NCBI GenBank assembly: GCA_963745945.1
Contig: CAVUZG010000007.1
Span: forward strand, 310,001 to 374,000
From: DATFVA01 sp963745945
Lineage (GTDB): Bacteria > Bacteroidota > Ignavibacteria > Ignavibacteriales > Ignavibacteriaceae
DNA: 64,000 nt
Direction of reading: 5' to 3'
Shown here: positions 45,760-54,319 of the stretch, in pieces
Layout of the letters: every line of letters starts with the position of its first letter
Position numbering within the stretch: position 1 is the first letter of the stretch
Made by a program: the position numbers and the translations under genes
Notes under the pieces: generated by a model
Seen by the model: only the letters and a program-made list of their open reading frames with translations
What the model was told of the DNA's origin: nothing
Databases searched by the model: none

Positions 45760-47652
45760 TTATTTTTCGACAGGTATTGCCAGTACAGGTATTCTTACCC
45801 GGTGTCTTAATTCATCAACTGTTGAACCATATATAATATCTTTCACCATTTTATGCCCGTGGCTTCCAACTATGAGTAATTCAAGTTCTTCTTTTTTCGC
45901 TATCCGGGCAATTTCATTCTCTGGTTCACCGCCTCCAATTATTGTATGTGTTTTAAGATTTTCTTTTTTCAGTCCGGCAGCAAAGTTATCCAGATATTCT
46001 TTCATCTCAACAGCTCTTTTATCGGCAACCAGGTCTCCGATAAACCTGCCTGTTACTGTTTCAACACAATGAAGCAGATAGATTTCAGGACTTAATGATC
46101 TGACAAGTGGAAGTGCACCTTTAATAATTTCTGTATCTCTTTCCAGGTTTCCCTCAAGAGCAATTCCTATTTTTTTGTAAATATCAGGAATAACTTTCTT
46201 TGCCTCAAAAATTGAAAATAAAAACGATTTTTTTGCAATAACTTTTTCAAATCTTTCCTTCTTCAAATACGGTTCAATTGTTATCCATAGTAACAACAAA
46301 ACCATAAGAACACTGAAGGGAATAAAAGCAAATTTAATAATAAGTGCCACTATTCCGGGTGTTGAAATATTTTCTAGTGTAAAATCATAAACTAATTTTA
46401 AATTGAGAGCAATAATAAGTGCAGCAGCAAACCAGGCAATTATTCTCAACAAATTCTGAGAGGCAAACTCTTTCATTTGTTTTTTACTCCCGGTAAAATG
46501 CAGCAGGGGAATAAGAGCAAAAGGAAGTTGTAAAGAAAGCACAACTTGTGAAAAAACTAAAAGCCCGTCGACAGATTTATCACCTGAAATTTTAATTACA
46601 ATAAGTGTTGGAATAATAGCAATGAAACGGGTAATTAATCTTCTAAGCCAAGGTCTGATCTTTAATCCAATAAAACCTTCCATAACAATCTGGCCTGCAA
46701 ATGTACCTGTAATTGTAGATGACTGCCCAGCAGCAAGCAGACCAATACCAAAAGCGATGGGCGCCAGTTTATTTCCAAGCAGCGGAGCAAGTAGTGAATG
46801 CGCATCAATAATTGAGGCAACCTCTGAGTGACCGCTGGTAAAAAACACAGCTGCTGCCAGAATTAAAATAGCAGCGTTAACTAAAAATGCGGCATTCAAA
46901 GCTACCACCGAATCGATAAGATTAAATTTATTTGCTTCTCTCAATCCCAAAGATGTTCTTTCAATATTACGTGACTGTACCAGCGCAGAGTGTAAATAAA
47001 GATTGTGAGGCATTACAGTAGCACCAATTATTCCAAGCGATATATAAAGTGCATCTGTGTTCATTGTTGTTGGAATGAATCCTATCGCTATTGCACCAAA
47101 ATCCGGCTTAGATAAAAACATTTCAAAAGCAAAACAAACCCCGATAGTAGCTACAAGCGCAAGAATAAAAGCTTCCATCTTTCTTATTCCGAAAGACATC
47201 AGCAACATCAGGATAAGCACATCAAAACTGGTAACTACAACTCCCCACAGAATCGGAATACCGAAAAGAAGATATAGTCCGACTGCAGATCCGATTATTT
47301 CTGCTAAATCTGTTGCAGCAATTGCAACTTCAGTCAGAATCCATAAGGTATAATTTATGGTTTTCGGATAATGATCGTGGCATGCCTGTGCTAAATCTCT
47401 TCCGGTTACAATTCCCAATCTTGCAGACAATGTCTGAAAAAGAATTGCCATTAAATTTGCAAGAAGAATTACCCAGATTAATTTGTAACCGAACTGTGCA
47501 CCTCCCGCAAGGTCAGTTGCCCAGTTTCCCGGATCCATGTACCCGACAGAGACCATGAAAGCTGGCCCTGTAAAAAGGAATAATCTTAACCAGAATTTTT
47601 TTTCTTTCCTGGTATCTACAGAAGAATGAACTTCAGCTAAAGATTTATCCAC
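45760..47652 (-). CDS. mntH: Nramp divalent metal transporter fused to a universal stress protein domain
   Basis: A 630-residue fusion. Residues about 20-460 form an Nramp transporter with the metal-binding DPGN (Asp40-Asn43) and MPHNLYLHSALVQSR motifs, importing Mn2+/Fe2+ with protons. Residues about 480-630 form a UspA domain (LEGNLERDTEIIKGALPLVR, ELELLIVGSHGHKMVKDIIY), presumably cytoplasmic and nucleotide-binding. The MntR-like regulator lies 27 bp upstream. Similar fusions are known from Bacteroidota; the regulatory role of the Usp part is not established. Confidence 0.9.
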   Translation of the reverse strand: MDKSLAEVHSSVDTRKEKKFWLRLFLFTGPAFMVSVGYMDPGNWATDLAGGAQFGYKLIWVILLANLMAILFQTLSARLGIVTGRDLAQACHDHYPKTINYTLWILTEVAIAATDLAEIIGSAVGLYLLFGIPILWGVVVTSFDVLILMLLMSFGIRKMEAFILALVATIGVCFAFEMFLSKPDFGAIAIGFIPTTMNTDALYISLGIIGATVMPHNLYLHSALVQSRNIERTSLGLREANKFNLIDSVVALNAAFLVNAAILILAAAVFFTSGHSEVASIIDAHSLLAPLLGNKLAPIAFGIGLLAAGQSSTITGTFAGQIVMEGFIGLKIRPWLRRLITRFIAIIPTLIVIKISGDKSVDGLLVFSQVVLSLQLPFALIPLLHFTGSKKQMKEFASQNLLRIIAWFAAALIIALNLKLVYDFTLENISTPGIVALIIKFAFIPFSVLMVLLLLWITIEPYLKKERFEKVIAKKSFLFSIFEAKKVIPDIYKKIGIALEGNLERDTEIIKGALPLVRSLSPEIYLLHCVETVTGRFIGDLVADKRAVEMKEYLDNFAAGLKKENLKTHTIIGGGEPENEIARIAKKEELELLIVGSHGHKMVKDIIYGSTVDELRHRVRIPVLAIPVEK

Positions 47653-47679
47653 GAGGCACCATTCTTAATAATTCCATTC

Positions 47680-48342
47680 TTAGTTTTTAATAAGTTCAAC
47701 AAAAATATTCTCGGCAATTTTGTGGCTTATGTTCCAATCTTTTCCTTTAACTTTTATCATCATGGATTTATCAAATTCCCTTATTGCTTCTATTTCAATT
47801 AATTCATGCAGCTTTATGCCAAGTTCAGCGATATAAATGAGGAATTCTTCATCAAAATCATTTACCCTTATTACCTTTCCTTTTTCATTTTCTTTAAGCA
47901 ATGATAAAGGAATATTCTTTTTGAGTTTAGGCACTTTTCCTTCTTTTGATGGAATCGGATCACCGTGCGGGTCATATTCGGGAAATTTAAGCATTACTTC
48001 CATTCTGTCTATAAGTTCGTCCGAAGAAGAATGTTCCAACCGATGAGCTTCATCGTGAACTTTGTCCCATGGCATCCCAACTATCTGGTTCAAAAATACT
48101 TCCCAGATTCTGTGACGTCTTACCATATTCTGAGCAAAAGCCCTTCCCTTTTCAGTAAGAGTTATGCTTTTGTACTTTGCATAGTTAACATACTTTTCCT
48201 TTGAAAGCTTCCGAAGCATATCCGTAACAGCAGCATTTGATATCTGAAGTTTTTCAGCTATGATATTGGGTTTTATTTCACCATTATCATCTTTGTGCTT
48301 GTATATAACACTTAAATAATCTTCTTTGGAAATATTTTTCAT
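47680..48342 (-). CDS. mntR: DtxR/MntR-family metal-dependent repressor
   Basis: A 220-residue regulator: winged helix at the N-terminus (SKEDYLSVIYKHKDDNGEIK, then KLQISNAAVTDMLRKLSKE), a metal-binding dimerisation domain (RRHRIWEVFLNQIVGMPWDK, AHRLEHSSSDELIDRMEVML, then FPEYDPHGDPIPS) and a C-terminal FeoA/SH3-like domain. With the Nramp transporter following, it is likely to repress transport when Mn2+ or Fe2+ is plentiful. ATG 48342 is preferred over a TTG at 48363. Confidence 0.9.
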   Translation of the reverse strand: MKNISKEDYLSVIYKHKDDNGEIKPNIIAEKLQISNAAVTDMLRKLSKEKYVNYAKYKSITLTEKGRAFAQNMVRRHRIWEVFLNQIVGMPWDKVHDEAHRLEHSSSDELIDRMEVMLKFPEYDPHGDPIPSKEGKVPKLKKNIPLSLLKENEKGKVIRVNDFDEEFLIYIAELGIKLHELIEIEAIREFDKSMMIKVKGKDWNISHKIAENIFVELIKN

Positions 48343-48372
48343 TACATCTTTTATTTTAAGCAATGGCGGGAA

Positions 48373-48408
48373 TAAATTTAAGTAAGCTTAAATTTAAAAG
48401 CAAGCTTA
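48373..48408. promoter_or_regulatory. Candidate MntR operator region
   Basis: A perfect inverted repeat with 10-base arms TAAATTTAAG and CTTAAATTTA and a TAAG spacer (48373-48396), followed by a second AAGCAAGCTTA block offset by 18 bases from the first AAGTAAGCTTA. It ends 31 bases before the mntR start. This is the size and placement of a DtxR/MntR operator, but the match is by shape, not to a proven consensus. Confidence 0.5.
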
Positions 48409-48429
48409 TTTAACTTAATTTTTGATAAT

Positions 48430-48460
48430 AAAAAAGCCGGAAGAAATTAAATCTTCCGGC
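48430..48460 (-). terminator. Rho-independent terminator after the TM2 gene
   Basis: On the minus strand, arms GCCGGAAGA and TCTTCCGGC close a 7-base loop, followed by TTTTTT. It lies 31 bases after the TM2 stop codon and separates it from mntR. Confidence 0.88.
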
Positions 48461-48491
48461 GTCAAATAAATAGTAAGTAAATAATCAGCAA

Positions 48492-48839
48492 TCAGCTCAT
48501 AACCATTCCTGAAACCTGGTTAGCAACTCTCTGATTATACTCGTTAGCGAGTCTTTTATGATTAACAATGTCCACAATTGTGCCGATTAAGCAAAGACCT
48601 CCGGTAAACAGATAGAGCAAACCCATACCCATCTGGTCGATTACAAAACGCTGAACGCCTGAAATTCCCAGGAAACCGATAAGAGTGAGCAGAAGGATAG
48701 TTTGTGGATCTTTTCTTCTTGAATTATAAATATTAGCAAACTGTCGTGTCTGGTCATCATTAAAATCTTTTACCAATCCCTGGATGTAATACAGTTCTTC
48801 CTGCTCAAGATTAGGCATTAGTTGTAAAAGGTTGATCAT
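48492..48839 (-). CDS. TM2 domain membrane protein
   Basis: A 115-residue protein with a helical N-terminus (MPNLEQEELYYIQGLVKDF) and the TM2 domain (LLTLIGFLGISGVQRFVIDQ, MGMGLLYLFTGGLCLIGTIV), two membrane helices joined by a short loop. AGGGA 9 bases upstream supports the ATG at 48839. It overlaps the DUF2752 gene by 29 bp. TM2 proteins have no assigned enzyme function. Confidence 0.85.
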   Translation of the reverse strand: MINLLQLMPNLEQEELYYIQGLVKDFNDDQTRQFANIYNSRRKDPQTILLLTLIGFLGISGVQRFVIDQMGMGLLYLFTGGLCLIGTIVDIVNHKRLANEYNQRVANQVSGMVMS

Positions 48840-49167
48840 ATTGATATTCCCTATTAATTAATAAATAAAGTTTTTTATTAGTAAATGAATTCCTGGTTAA
48901 CTCAAAAATCCTGCGGATTAATACGGCAAATGCAAAAATCCCCAAAGGATGTGCATTTATTGATTTATCAATCTGTAAGTGTAAAAGGTAATGAATTGAT
49001 CTTCCTAATCCGCAGCCGGGACAAAAATCAATTCCCAAGTTTTTAAAAGGACAAATTGTATAGTGGGATGTGTCTGTATTAATGAATGCAAGAAGTAATA
49101 ACCCTGAAGTCCAGATCAGAGCTTCAATATTTAACAAACGGATAAATTTGGCAAAATATTTTTTCAT
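48811..49167 (-). CDS. DUF2752 membrane protein
   Basis: A 118-residue small membrane protein. The family motif CPFKNLGIDFCPGCGLGRS gives a cysteine-rich loop between two helices, followed by a third. In Bacteroidota it often accompanies a TM2-domain gene as it does here, suggesting they work together, although the job is unknown. Confidence 0.83.
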   Translation of the reverse strand: MKKYFAKFIRLLNIEALIWTSGLLLLAFINTDTSHYTICPFKNLGIDFCPGCGLGRSIHYLLHLQIDKSINAHPLGIFAFAVLIRRIFELTRNSFTNKKLYLLINREYQYDQPFTTNA

Positions 49168-49200
49168 CCGAAGATAACATAAAAGAATTAGAGAGGAACT

Positions 49201-49860
49201 TCAATAAAAATCTGATGACCGGTCGGATTCTTTCTTCAGGTATTCATCAAGGCTGAGTATTGTACTAAAGTAATGGACATTTTCAAATTTTGTAAGGATA
49301 TCTGCATTACCATTCATATCAATTCTCCCACCAACAATAATTTTTTGAGCAGGAAAACGGCTCTTAATTACTTTCAGTACATCTATTAACTTCATAATGT
49401 TTATATAAAAGCTAAATGATAGCCCGACAATCTCAGGTTTTTTTAGCTCAATGTATTTCACAATTTCTTTAGTCGGGGTTGAAGCACCAAGAAAATACGT
49501 CTCCCACCCATTTAACACAAAAATGTCGGCTGCCATTCTTGCACCCAGCTTATGATACTCCTTATTAATACATGCAACTAGAGCTTTTTTATTTAGTTTT
49601 TTCCGAGGGGTAATTTTTGATGAGCAGTAGTAAAGAAGATCCTCCGTTATTTCAGTGCCAAGATGCTCATCACCAATTGATAAATTATTCTGATCCCACA
49701 TCTTGCCGATCTGATAAAGAGATTTTTGAAAAATATCCGTGTAAATTTCCAGAATACTGGTTTTTGCATTCAACAGATTATCAATAATTTTCCTGCATTT
49801 TTCCTTGTCGCCTTCAAGGAGTCCGTTAAAATAATCGAGATAAAAAACTTCTCTAATCAT
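49201..49860 (-). CDS. Stand-alone B12-binding domain protein with CarH-like photoreceptor motif
   Basis: A 219-residue protein consisting of a four-helix cap (about residues 8-80) and a B12-binding Rossmann domain (about 88-210). It has Trp55-x9-Glu65-His66 (in MWDQNNLSIGDEH), which covers adenosylcobalamin in light-sensing CarH proteins, and ExHxxG at Glu101-Gly106 (EYHKLG) for base-off cobalamin binding. There is no MerR DNA-binding domain at the N-terminus, so it is not a classical CarH. It lies 111 bp from cobO, whose product makes adenosylcobalamin. Confidence 0.85.
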   Translation of the reverse strand: MIREVFYLDYFNGLLEGDKEKCRKIIDNLLNAKTSILEIYTDIFQKSLYQIGKMWDQNNLSIGDEHLGTEITEDLLYYCSSKITPRKKLNKKALVACINKEYHKLGARMAADIFVLNGWETYFLGASTPTKEIVKYIELKKPEIVGLSFSFYINIMKLIDVLKVIKSRFPAQKIIVGGRIDMNGNADILTKFENVHYFSTILSLDEYLKKESDRSSDFY

Positions 49861-49971
49861 AATTTTAATCTATTTACTTTATTCATATTAGTTATAATAA
49901 TCATAAACGAATTTCTTTCCTTTAAAGTTCAACAAAGAATAATTAAAATGAAAGTAAAAAGTGAGATCATT

Positions 49972-50505
49972 TCAGGATTCAATTCCTTTCCGGGACAAAA
50001 TTCCTTTTAAATAATAATGCTTAACTTCTTTCATTTCTGTAACCAGATCGGCAAGTTCTTCTATCTCCCGGGGACAATACCTGCCTGTTAGTATAAGTTC
50101 CACTTCCTTCGGTTTATTTTTAATAACCGAAACTATTTCCCCTGTTGTAAGCAATTTAAAATAAACAGCAACTAATACTTCATCAAGAATTAATATTTCA
50201 AAAGCGCCACTAAGCATTATGTTTTCAGCTTTCTTAAGTGCTTCTCTAGCAACTAATATTTCCTCAGAGGAAGGAAGTTTATTTTTGTAAACAAAATCAT
50301 CGTTTCCCTTTTGTTCAATAGTTATCCATTCTTCCAGAGTTTTTAATGAATTTATTTCACTGTAAGGATATTCTTTCATGAATTGAATTATATATGTTCT
50401 AAAGCCTGCACCGGCAGCCCTTACTGCCTGACCAATAGCAGCCGTGGTTTTACCTTTTCCATTCCCGGTATATACCTGAACAAATCCTTCTTTAAGATTT
50501 CCCAT
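49972..50505 (-). CDS. cobO: Cob(I)yrinic acid a,c-diamide adenosyltransferase (CobA/CobO type)
   Basis: A 177-residue ATP:corrinoid adenosyltransferase. The P-loop is VYTGNGKGKTTAAIGQA and the second motif is EILILDEVLVAVYF. It makes adenosylcobalamin (salvage or synthesis). No other cob genes are visible, so in this strain it may serve corrinoid salvage. It is located next to a B12-binding sensor-like protein. No cobalamin riboswitch is seen upstream. Confidence 0.92.
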   Translation of the reverse strand: MGNLKEGFVQVYTGNGKGKTTAAIGQAVRAAGAGFRTYIIQFMKEYPYSEINSLKTLEEWITIEQKGNDDFVYKNKLPSSEEILVAREALKKAENIMLSGAFEILILDEVLVAVYFKLLTTGEIVSVIKNKPKEVELILTGRYCPREIEELADLVTEMKEVKHYYLKGILSRKGIES

Positions 50506-50727
50506 ATTTTACTCCAGTGATTTTATCTAAAATACGATAGTAATCTGAATTTATAAATCTTAGTTTGAAACAGATTTACAATTTTAAATCATATTGAACT
50601 TAAAAAATATTTATAATATCAATATTTCAGTAGTATTTCACTTATTTAACTTCGGCATGATATTTAATGTACATAACTGGTTAGTGTTAACGAAAAATAT
50701 TTTGTTAATAATAAAAGGGTTGATAAG

Positions 50728-50835
50728 ATGGAGATAATTTCAGATTCAATGACAATCATTCTTTCAATTTCTCTATTGATTGTTTTTCTTGTTGTAGGGT
50801 TTGGCTTTACAAGAGATAAAAATAAAATAAATTAA
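50728..50835 (+). CDS. Small single-helix membrane protein (35 residues)
   Basis: ATG 50728 preceded by AAAGGG with an 8-base gap starts a 35-codon gene. It has one strong membrane helix (MTIILSISLLIVFLVVGFG) flanked by an acidic N-terminus and a basic tail (TRDKNKIN). Spacing, SD and clean helix make it a plausible gene. I do not recognise the family; small subunits of membrane complexes look like this. Confidence 0.5.
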   Translation: MEIISDSMTIILSISLLIVFLVVGFGFTRDKNKIN

Positions 50836-50968
50836 TAAGACCAATAGTTTACTCTTAAAATTTAGTACTAGATGTAAATTGGTTTTTTAATTTCTTAATC
50901 GTGTGTAATTTATAAACTTTGCATATCTATAATACATTAGTCTAACCTGAAAATTTCAGGGTACAAAT

Positions 50969-51247
50969 ATGACATTCCTCGAAATAATAATTCTATTTTT
51001 AATTGCGGGTATTGCAGACTCAATTGGCCATGTATTAGTTGGGTTTACCAACGGCAGTGGCTTTTTTTCTATTGCTTTAGGATTTATCGGAGCTTTGATA
51101 GGAATATGGATAGCCAGAAAAATGGACCTGCCGGAAATATTTATTATTAACGTTGGCAAGTTTACAATCCCATTGGTATGGGCCATTCTCGGAGCAGTTG
51201 TTTTCACAACAATACTTAATTTAATCCCACCCCGAAAAAGACAATAA
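50969..51247 (+). CDS. Small GlsB/YeaQ-like membrane protein
   Basis: A 92-residue hydrophobic protein with three membrane helices (LEIIILFLIAGIADSIGHVL, GFFSIALGFIGALIGIWIAR, VWAILGAVVFTTILNLI) and a basic tail. The glycine pattern (FIGALIGIWIARK) resembles the transglycosylase-associated GlsB/YeaQ/YmgE stress family, though the match is moderate. The MarR gene follows after 64 bp. Confidence 0.7.
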   Translation: MTFLEIIILFLIAGIADSIGHVLVGFTNGSGFFSIALGFIGALIGIWIARKMDLPEIFIINVGKFTIPLVWAILGAVVFTTILNLIPPRKRQ

Positions 51248-51311
51248 ATAGTTCTTGATTATTCATTTCCCAAACATTAGTTTCCCTTTAAGTTTTATTA
51301 AATAGGAAAAG

Positions 51312-51761
51312 ATGGGAACACATCATAAAGGACCGAAAAAAGAAGTAACCGCATTGAACACATATATTAAGTTAGTGCGTGCAGTCGAATCGCTTAATCA
51401 GCGTTTATATCCATTTCTAATAAAAAATAATTTATCCGAAAGTCAGTTTTCAGTACTGGAAGCATTGTATCATCTGGGACCTATGTATCAGAGGGAATTG
51501 AGCGACAAACTGCTGAAAAGTCCGGGTAATATTACAATGGTTATCGACAACCTTGAAAAGCGAAAATATGTAAAGCGTGAGCGGGGGGAAATTGACCGGA
51601 GACATTATATTATCCACCTTACTTCTGAGGGAAAAGAGTTTATCGGGAAAATCTTTCCTGAACACGTTAGTACAATTGTTCAGGAATTAAATGTGCTGAG
51701 TGAAGAAGAACAGTGTCAACTTCAAAAGATGTGCAAAGAGATTGGATTAAAAACTGAATAA
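51312..51761 (+). CDS. MarR family transcriptional regulator
   Basis: A 149-residue winged-helix repressor: LTAL-type helix (VRAVESLNQRLYPFLIKNN), then ESQFSVLEALYHLGPMYQRE, KSPGNITMVIDNLEKRKYVK recognition helix and the wing (RHYIIHLTSEGKEFI). Such proteins repress efflux or stress genes and are released by phenolic ligands or oxidants; the ligand here is unknown. It is 2 bp from the convergent sirtuin gene. Confidence 0.9.
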   Translation: MGTHHKGPKKEVTALNTYIKLVRAVESLNQRLYPFLIKNNLSESQFSVLEALYHLGPMYQRELSDKLLKSPGNITMVIDNLEKRKYVKRERGEIDRRHYIIHLTSEGKEFIGKIFPEHVSTIVQELNVLSEEEQCQLQKMCKEIGLKTE

Positions 51762-51762
51762 A

Positions 51763-52512
51763 TTAATTTTGCTTTACTTTTTTTATTTCACCCAGAATTG
51801 ATGGTAAAACTTTTCCTGCTTCACCGTAAAAAGATTTGTCCGCAAGAAAAGATATTTCCGTTTCCTCAATATTTACTTCCACAATAAATGCCCCACTCTC
51901 TCTTGCAGAATAAATTAAAGATGCTGCCGGAAAAACAACCGCTGAAGTGCCAACCACAAAAAAAATATCGCAATTTCTGGAAGCATTTTCTGATGCTTTA
52001 AATTGATCCTGCGGTAAATATTCACCGAACCAGACAATGTCAGGTCTTATCAATCCGCCGCATTTTAAACAAGTTGGAACCTTCCCGGCAAAAGGAAGTT
52101 CTTCATTATAAAAAGTTCTGCAATTAATACAATAATTTCTTTCGATGTTACCATGTAGTTCATAAATATTTTTACTTCCCGCGCGCCGATGCAGATTATC
52201 AATATTTTGAGTAACTACAATTACTTCCTTAAAATGATTCTGCATTTCCGCAATCGCTTTATGCCCGGGGTTAGGTAGAGATTCATGAATGATTTTTTTT
52301 CTGTGTGAATACCATTCCCAAACCATTTCAGGATTTCTGAGAAATGCATCAAAGTTTGCAAGCTCTTCGGGTTTAAGTTTATTCCAGATTCCGTCTTTAC
52401 CCCTGAATGTTGGAATCCCGCTTTCTGCAGATATTCCGGCACCCGTGAAAAATACAAGGTGTTCTGCCTCAAGCAACTTATTAATAAAACTCTGAGGAAT
52501 ATCTGTCATCAA
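51763..52512 (-). CDS. cobB: NAD-dependent protein deacylase (sirtuin)
   Basis: A 249-residue Sir2 protein. FTGAGISAESGIPTFRGKDG binds NAD, TQNIDNLHRRAG and ELHGN (catalytic His) follow, and a zinc site is CINC...CLKC. A Tyr-x-x-Arg pair (WEWYSHRKK) matches the SIRT5/CobB class that prefers succinyl/malonyl lysine. It lies in a minus-strand set with a TPR protein whose stop is 1 bp away from it. Confidence 0.92.
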   Translation of the reverse strand: MMTDIPQSFINKLLEAEHLVFFTGAGISAESGIPTFRGKDGIWNKLKPEELANFDAFLRNPEMVWEWYSHRKKIIHESLPNPGHKAIAEMQNHFKEVIVVTQNIDNLHRRAGSKNIYELHGNIERNYCINCRTFYNEELPFAGKVPTCLKCGGLIRPDIVWFGEYLPQDQFKASENASRNCDIFFVVGTSAVVFPAASLIYSARESGAFIVEVNIEETEISFLADKSFYGEAGKVLPSILGEIKKVKQN

Positions 52513-53301
52513 CTAATCATTCAGATCATTCAACAACTGTTTTGCTTCAGCTAAAACCTGGTCATCATCCTCATCTTTTTTAGGTGTGTCTATGACTTTC
52601 TTCAGATAATATTTGGCTTTATCATATTCATCGTGTTCCAGATAAGACTTCCCTAGTTCAAGGTAGAACATTCTGAAATTCGGGAATATATTCACAGCTT
52701 TTTTCAATTCTACCAGAGCGGAATCTTTATCAGCCCAGCCAAGTCCAAGAATAGCTCTCGCAGGTGCCCATTTTTCACTAACTTTTGCGTGTGTTCTGCC
52801 AAGAATATAATGTGCAAGAGCCTGAGTGTAATCATCACCATTACCAAGTTTAATGGCTTTCTCACAATCTTCTTTAACTTTATTTACAATTCCACCAACT
52901 GTAAATACACCTTTAAATAAAGCAATCCGGCCGTTAACAACCGCTCTTCTTACGTAAACAACAGACTGATCTTTTGCCAGTTTAACCGATCGGTCTGAAT
53001 AGCTTAGAGCTTTTTCAAATTCTGCAAGTTGAGCATCTTCCTGGTCTCCGTTTGAAGACGGCATATGAACACCGATATTTACATACGCACGGCTGATTCT
53101 CCAGAGGATCTTCCAGTTATTCGGCGAAAGTTTATCTGCTTTTAGATATGAATCGAGAGCATTCTCGTTCTGGTATTCTTCCGTATATCTATCACCATCT
53201 TCGATAAGTGATTCTGCGGTTTGTCCGTTTACTAAAACTGTTATAAACAGGAAAAATAAAAACGAAAAAACAGTAGTAATTAATTTTTTATTTTGAAGCA
53301 T
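52513..53301 (-). CDS. Exported tetratricopeptide repeat protein
   Basis: A 262-residue protein with a signal peptide (VFSFLFFLFITVLVNGQ) followed by TPR-like helices (YQNENALDSYLKADKLSP, NWKILWRISRAYVNIGVHMP, YLELGKSYLEHDEYDKAKY). It probably works as a periplasmic scaffold; no binding partner is evident. Its end is 1 bp from the sirtuin start. Confidence 0.82.
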   Translation of the reverse strand: MLQNKKLITTVFSFLFFLFITVLVNGQTAESLIEDGDRYTEEYQNENALDSYLKADKLSPNNWKILWRISRAYVNIGVHMPSSNGDQEDAQLAEFEKALSYSDRSVKLAKDQSVVYVRRAVVNGRIALFKGVFTVGGIVNKVKEDCEKAIKLGNGDDYTQALAHYILGRTHAKVSEKWAPARAILGLGWADKDSALVELKKAVNIFPNFRMFYLELGKSYLEHDEYDKAKYYLKKVIDTPKKDEDDDQVLAEAKQLLNDLND

Positions 53302-53315
53302 ATGAATCCTTATAA

Positions 53316-54311
53316 TTAGTCAAACAGAGATTTATTTATTTCTTCATCCATTTCAGAGGAGATCCCATGGTTGAAGAGATCTGTCGAGACGAGATTGATG
53401 TACTTAGTCCATTTACTGTCATTTTTTTGTTCATTCAGAATGGCATTTTTATATGCATTCACTTTTGCACTAAGCTCATCAGCCTGATAAAGTGTTATTG
53501 CTTCAAGTGTTTTGGGAACTACAGGTGAGGCATATTCGAGTTTTCCCTGGTGACTAAGGATTACATGCAGCAGACAAGTCTTAAGGTCTTCAGGGAAGTT
53601 TTCTATTTTTTTTGATTCTTCATTTACAAACATTGCTGAAATTACAATATGACCCAGTAACTTTCCTTTATCGGTATACTCAAAAACAGGATCGTAGCTA
53701 AGTTCTTCGGTTTTTCCAAAATCGTGCAGCATAGCTCCGCAAATAAGAATATCCCTATTAATCTCAGGATGAATATCACACATCAGATCGCATATATTAA
53801 TAATTTCAAGAGTATGTTCAATTAAACCATGAATGTAGGAATGATGCCAGGATTTACCTGCAGGGACATTTGAAAACTTCTCAAATTTTTCACTTGAAAA
53901 AATTAATTCCATCAATTTTTTAAGATGCTGATCCTTTATAATTCCAATCCTGTTGAAAAATTCTTTTTTCATTTCATCCAAATTGCGTTTTGAACGGGAT
54001 TGAAAATCAGCGGGGGAAACATCATCAGAATTTGAAGCTAAGTTTATTGAAGTGATTTTTATCTGGGCATTTCCCTGAAACTCATCCAGGCTTCCGCGTA
54101 TTTTAACAATCACACCTGGTTTAATTTTAGATGAAATAAATTCAAAATTTTCCCATACATTCCCGTTCAGAGTCATTGTTTTATCCCCCAGATCGAGAGC
54201 GAGATATTGCTTATTAGATTTGGTTAATCTAATCTCATTCTTTCTAACGATCAGGAAATGATCTACCGGATCACCTCTTTTTAACAAATTTAGTTCAGTC
54301 TGGTTAAGCAT
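53316..54311 (-). CDS. YhaM-like 3'-5' exoribonuclease (OB fold plus HD domain)
   Basis: A 331-residue protein: N-terminal OB-fold nucleic acid-binding domain (KQYLALDLGDKTMTLNGNVW, RGSLDEFQGNAQIKITSI) and an HD domain with metal ligands HHSYIHGLIEHTLEI, CGAMLHDFGKTEELSYD and HVILSHQGKLEYASPVVPK. In Firmicutes such enzymes degrade RNA and ssDNA from the 3' end with Mn2+. It sits between the TPR gene and the NusG-like gene, with gaps of 14 and 8 bp. Confidence 0.87.
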   Translation of the reverse strand: MLNQTELNLLKRGDPVDHFLIVRKNEIRLTKSNKQYLALDLGDKTMTLNGNVWENFEFISSKIKPGVIVKIRGSLDEFQGNAQIKITSINLASNSDDVSPADFQSRSKRNLDEMKKEFFNRIGIIKDQHLKKLMELIFSSEKFEKFSNVPAGKSWHHSYIHGLIEHTLEIINICDLMCDIHPEINRDILICGAMLHDFGKTEELSYDPVFEYTDKGKLLGHIVISAMFVNEESKKIENFPEDLKTCLLHVILSHQGKLEYASPVVPKTLEAITLYQADELSAKVNAYKNAILNEQKNDSKWTKYINLVSTDLFNHGISSEMDEEINKSLFD

Positions 54312-54319
54312 GATATATT

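Noticed and set aside
50506..50727. Cobalamin riboswitch upstream of cobO
   Set aside because: No B12-box sequence or pairing pattern is visible; the region is plain AT-rich DNA.
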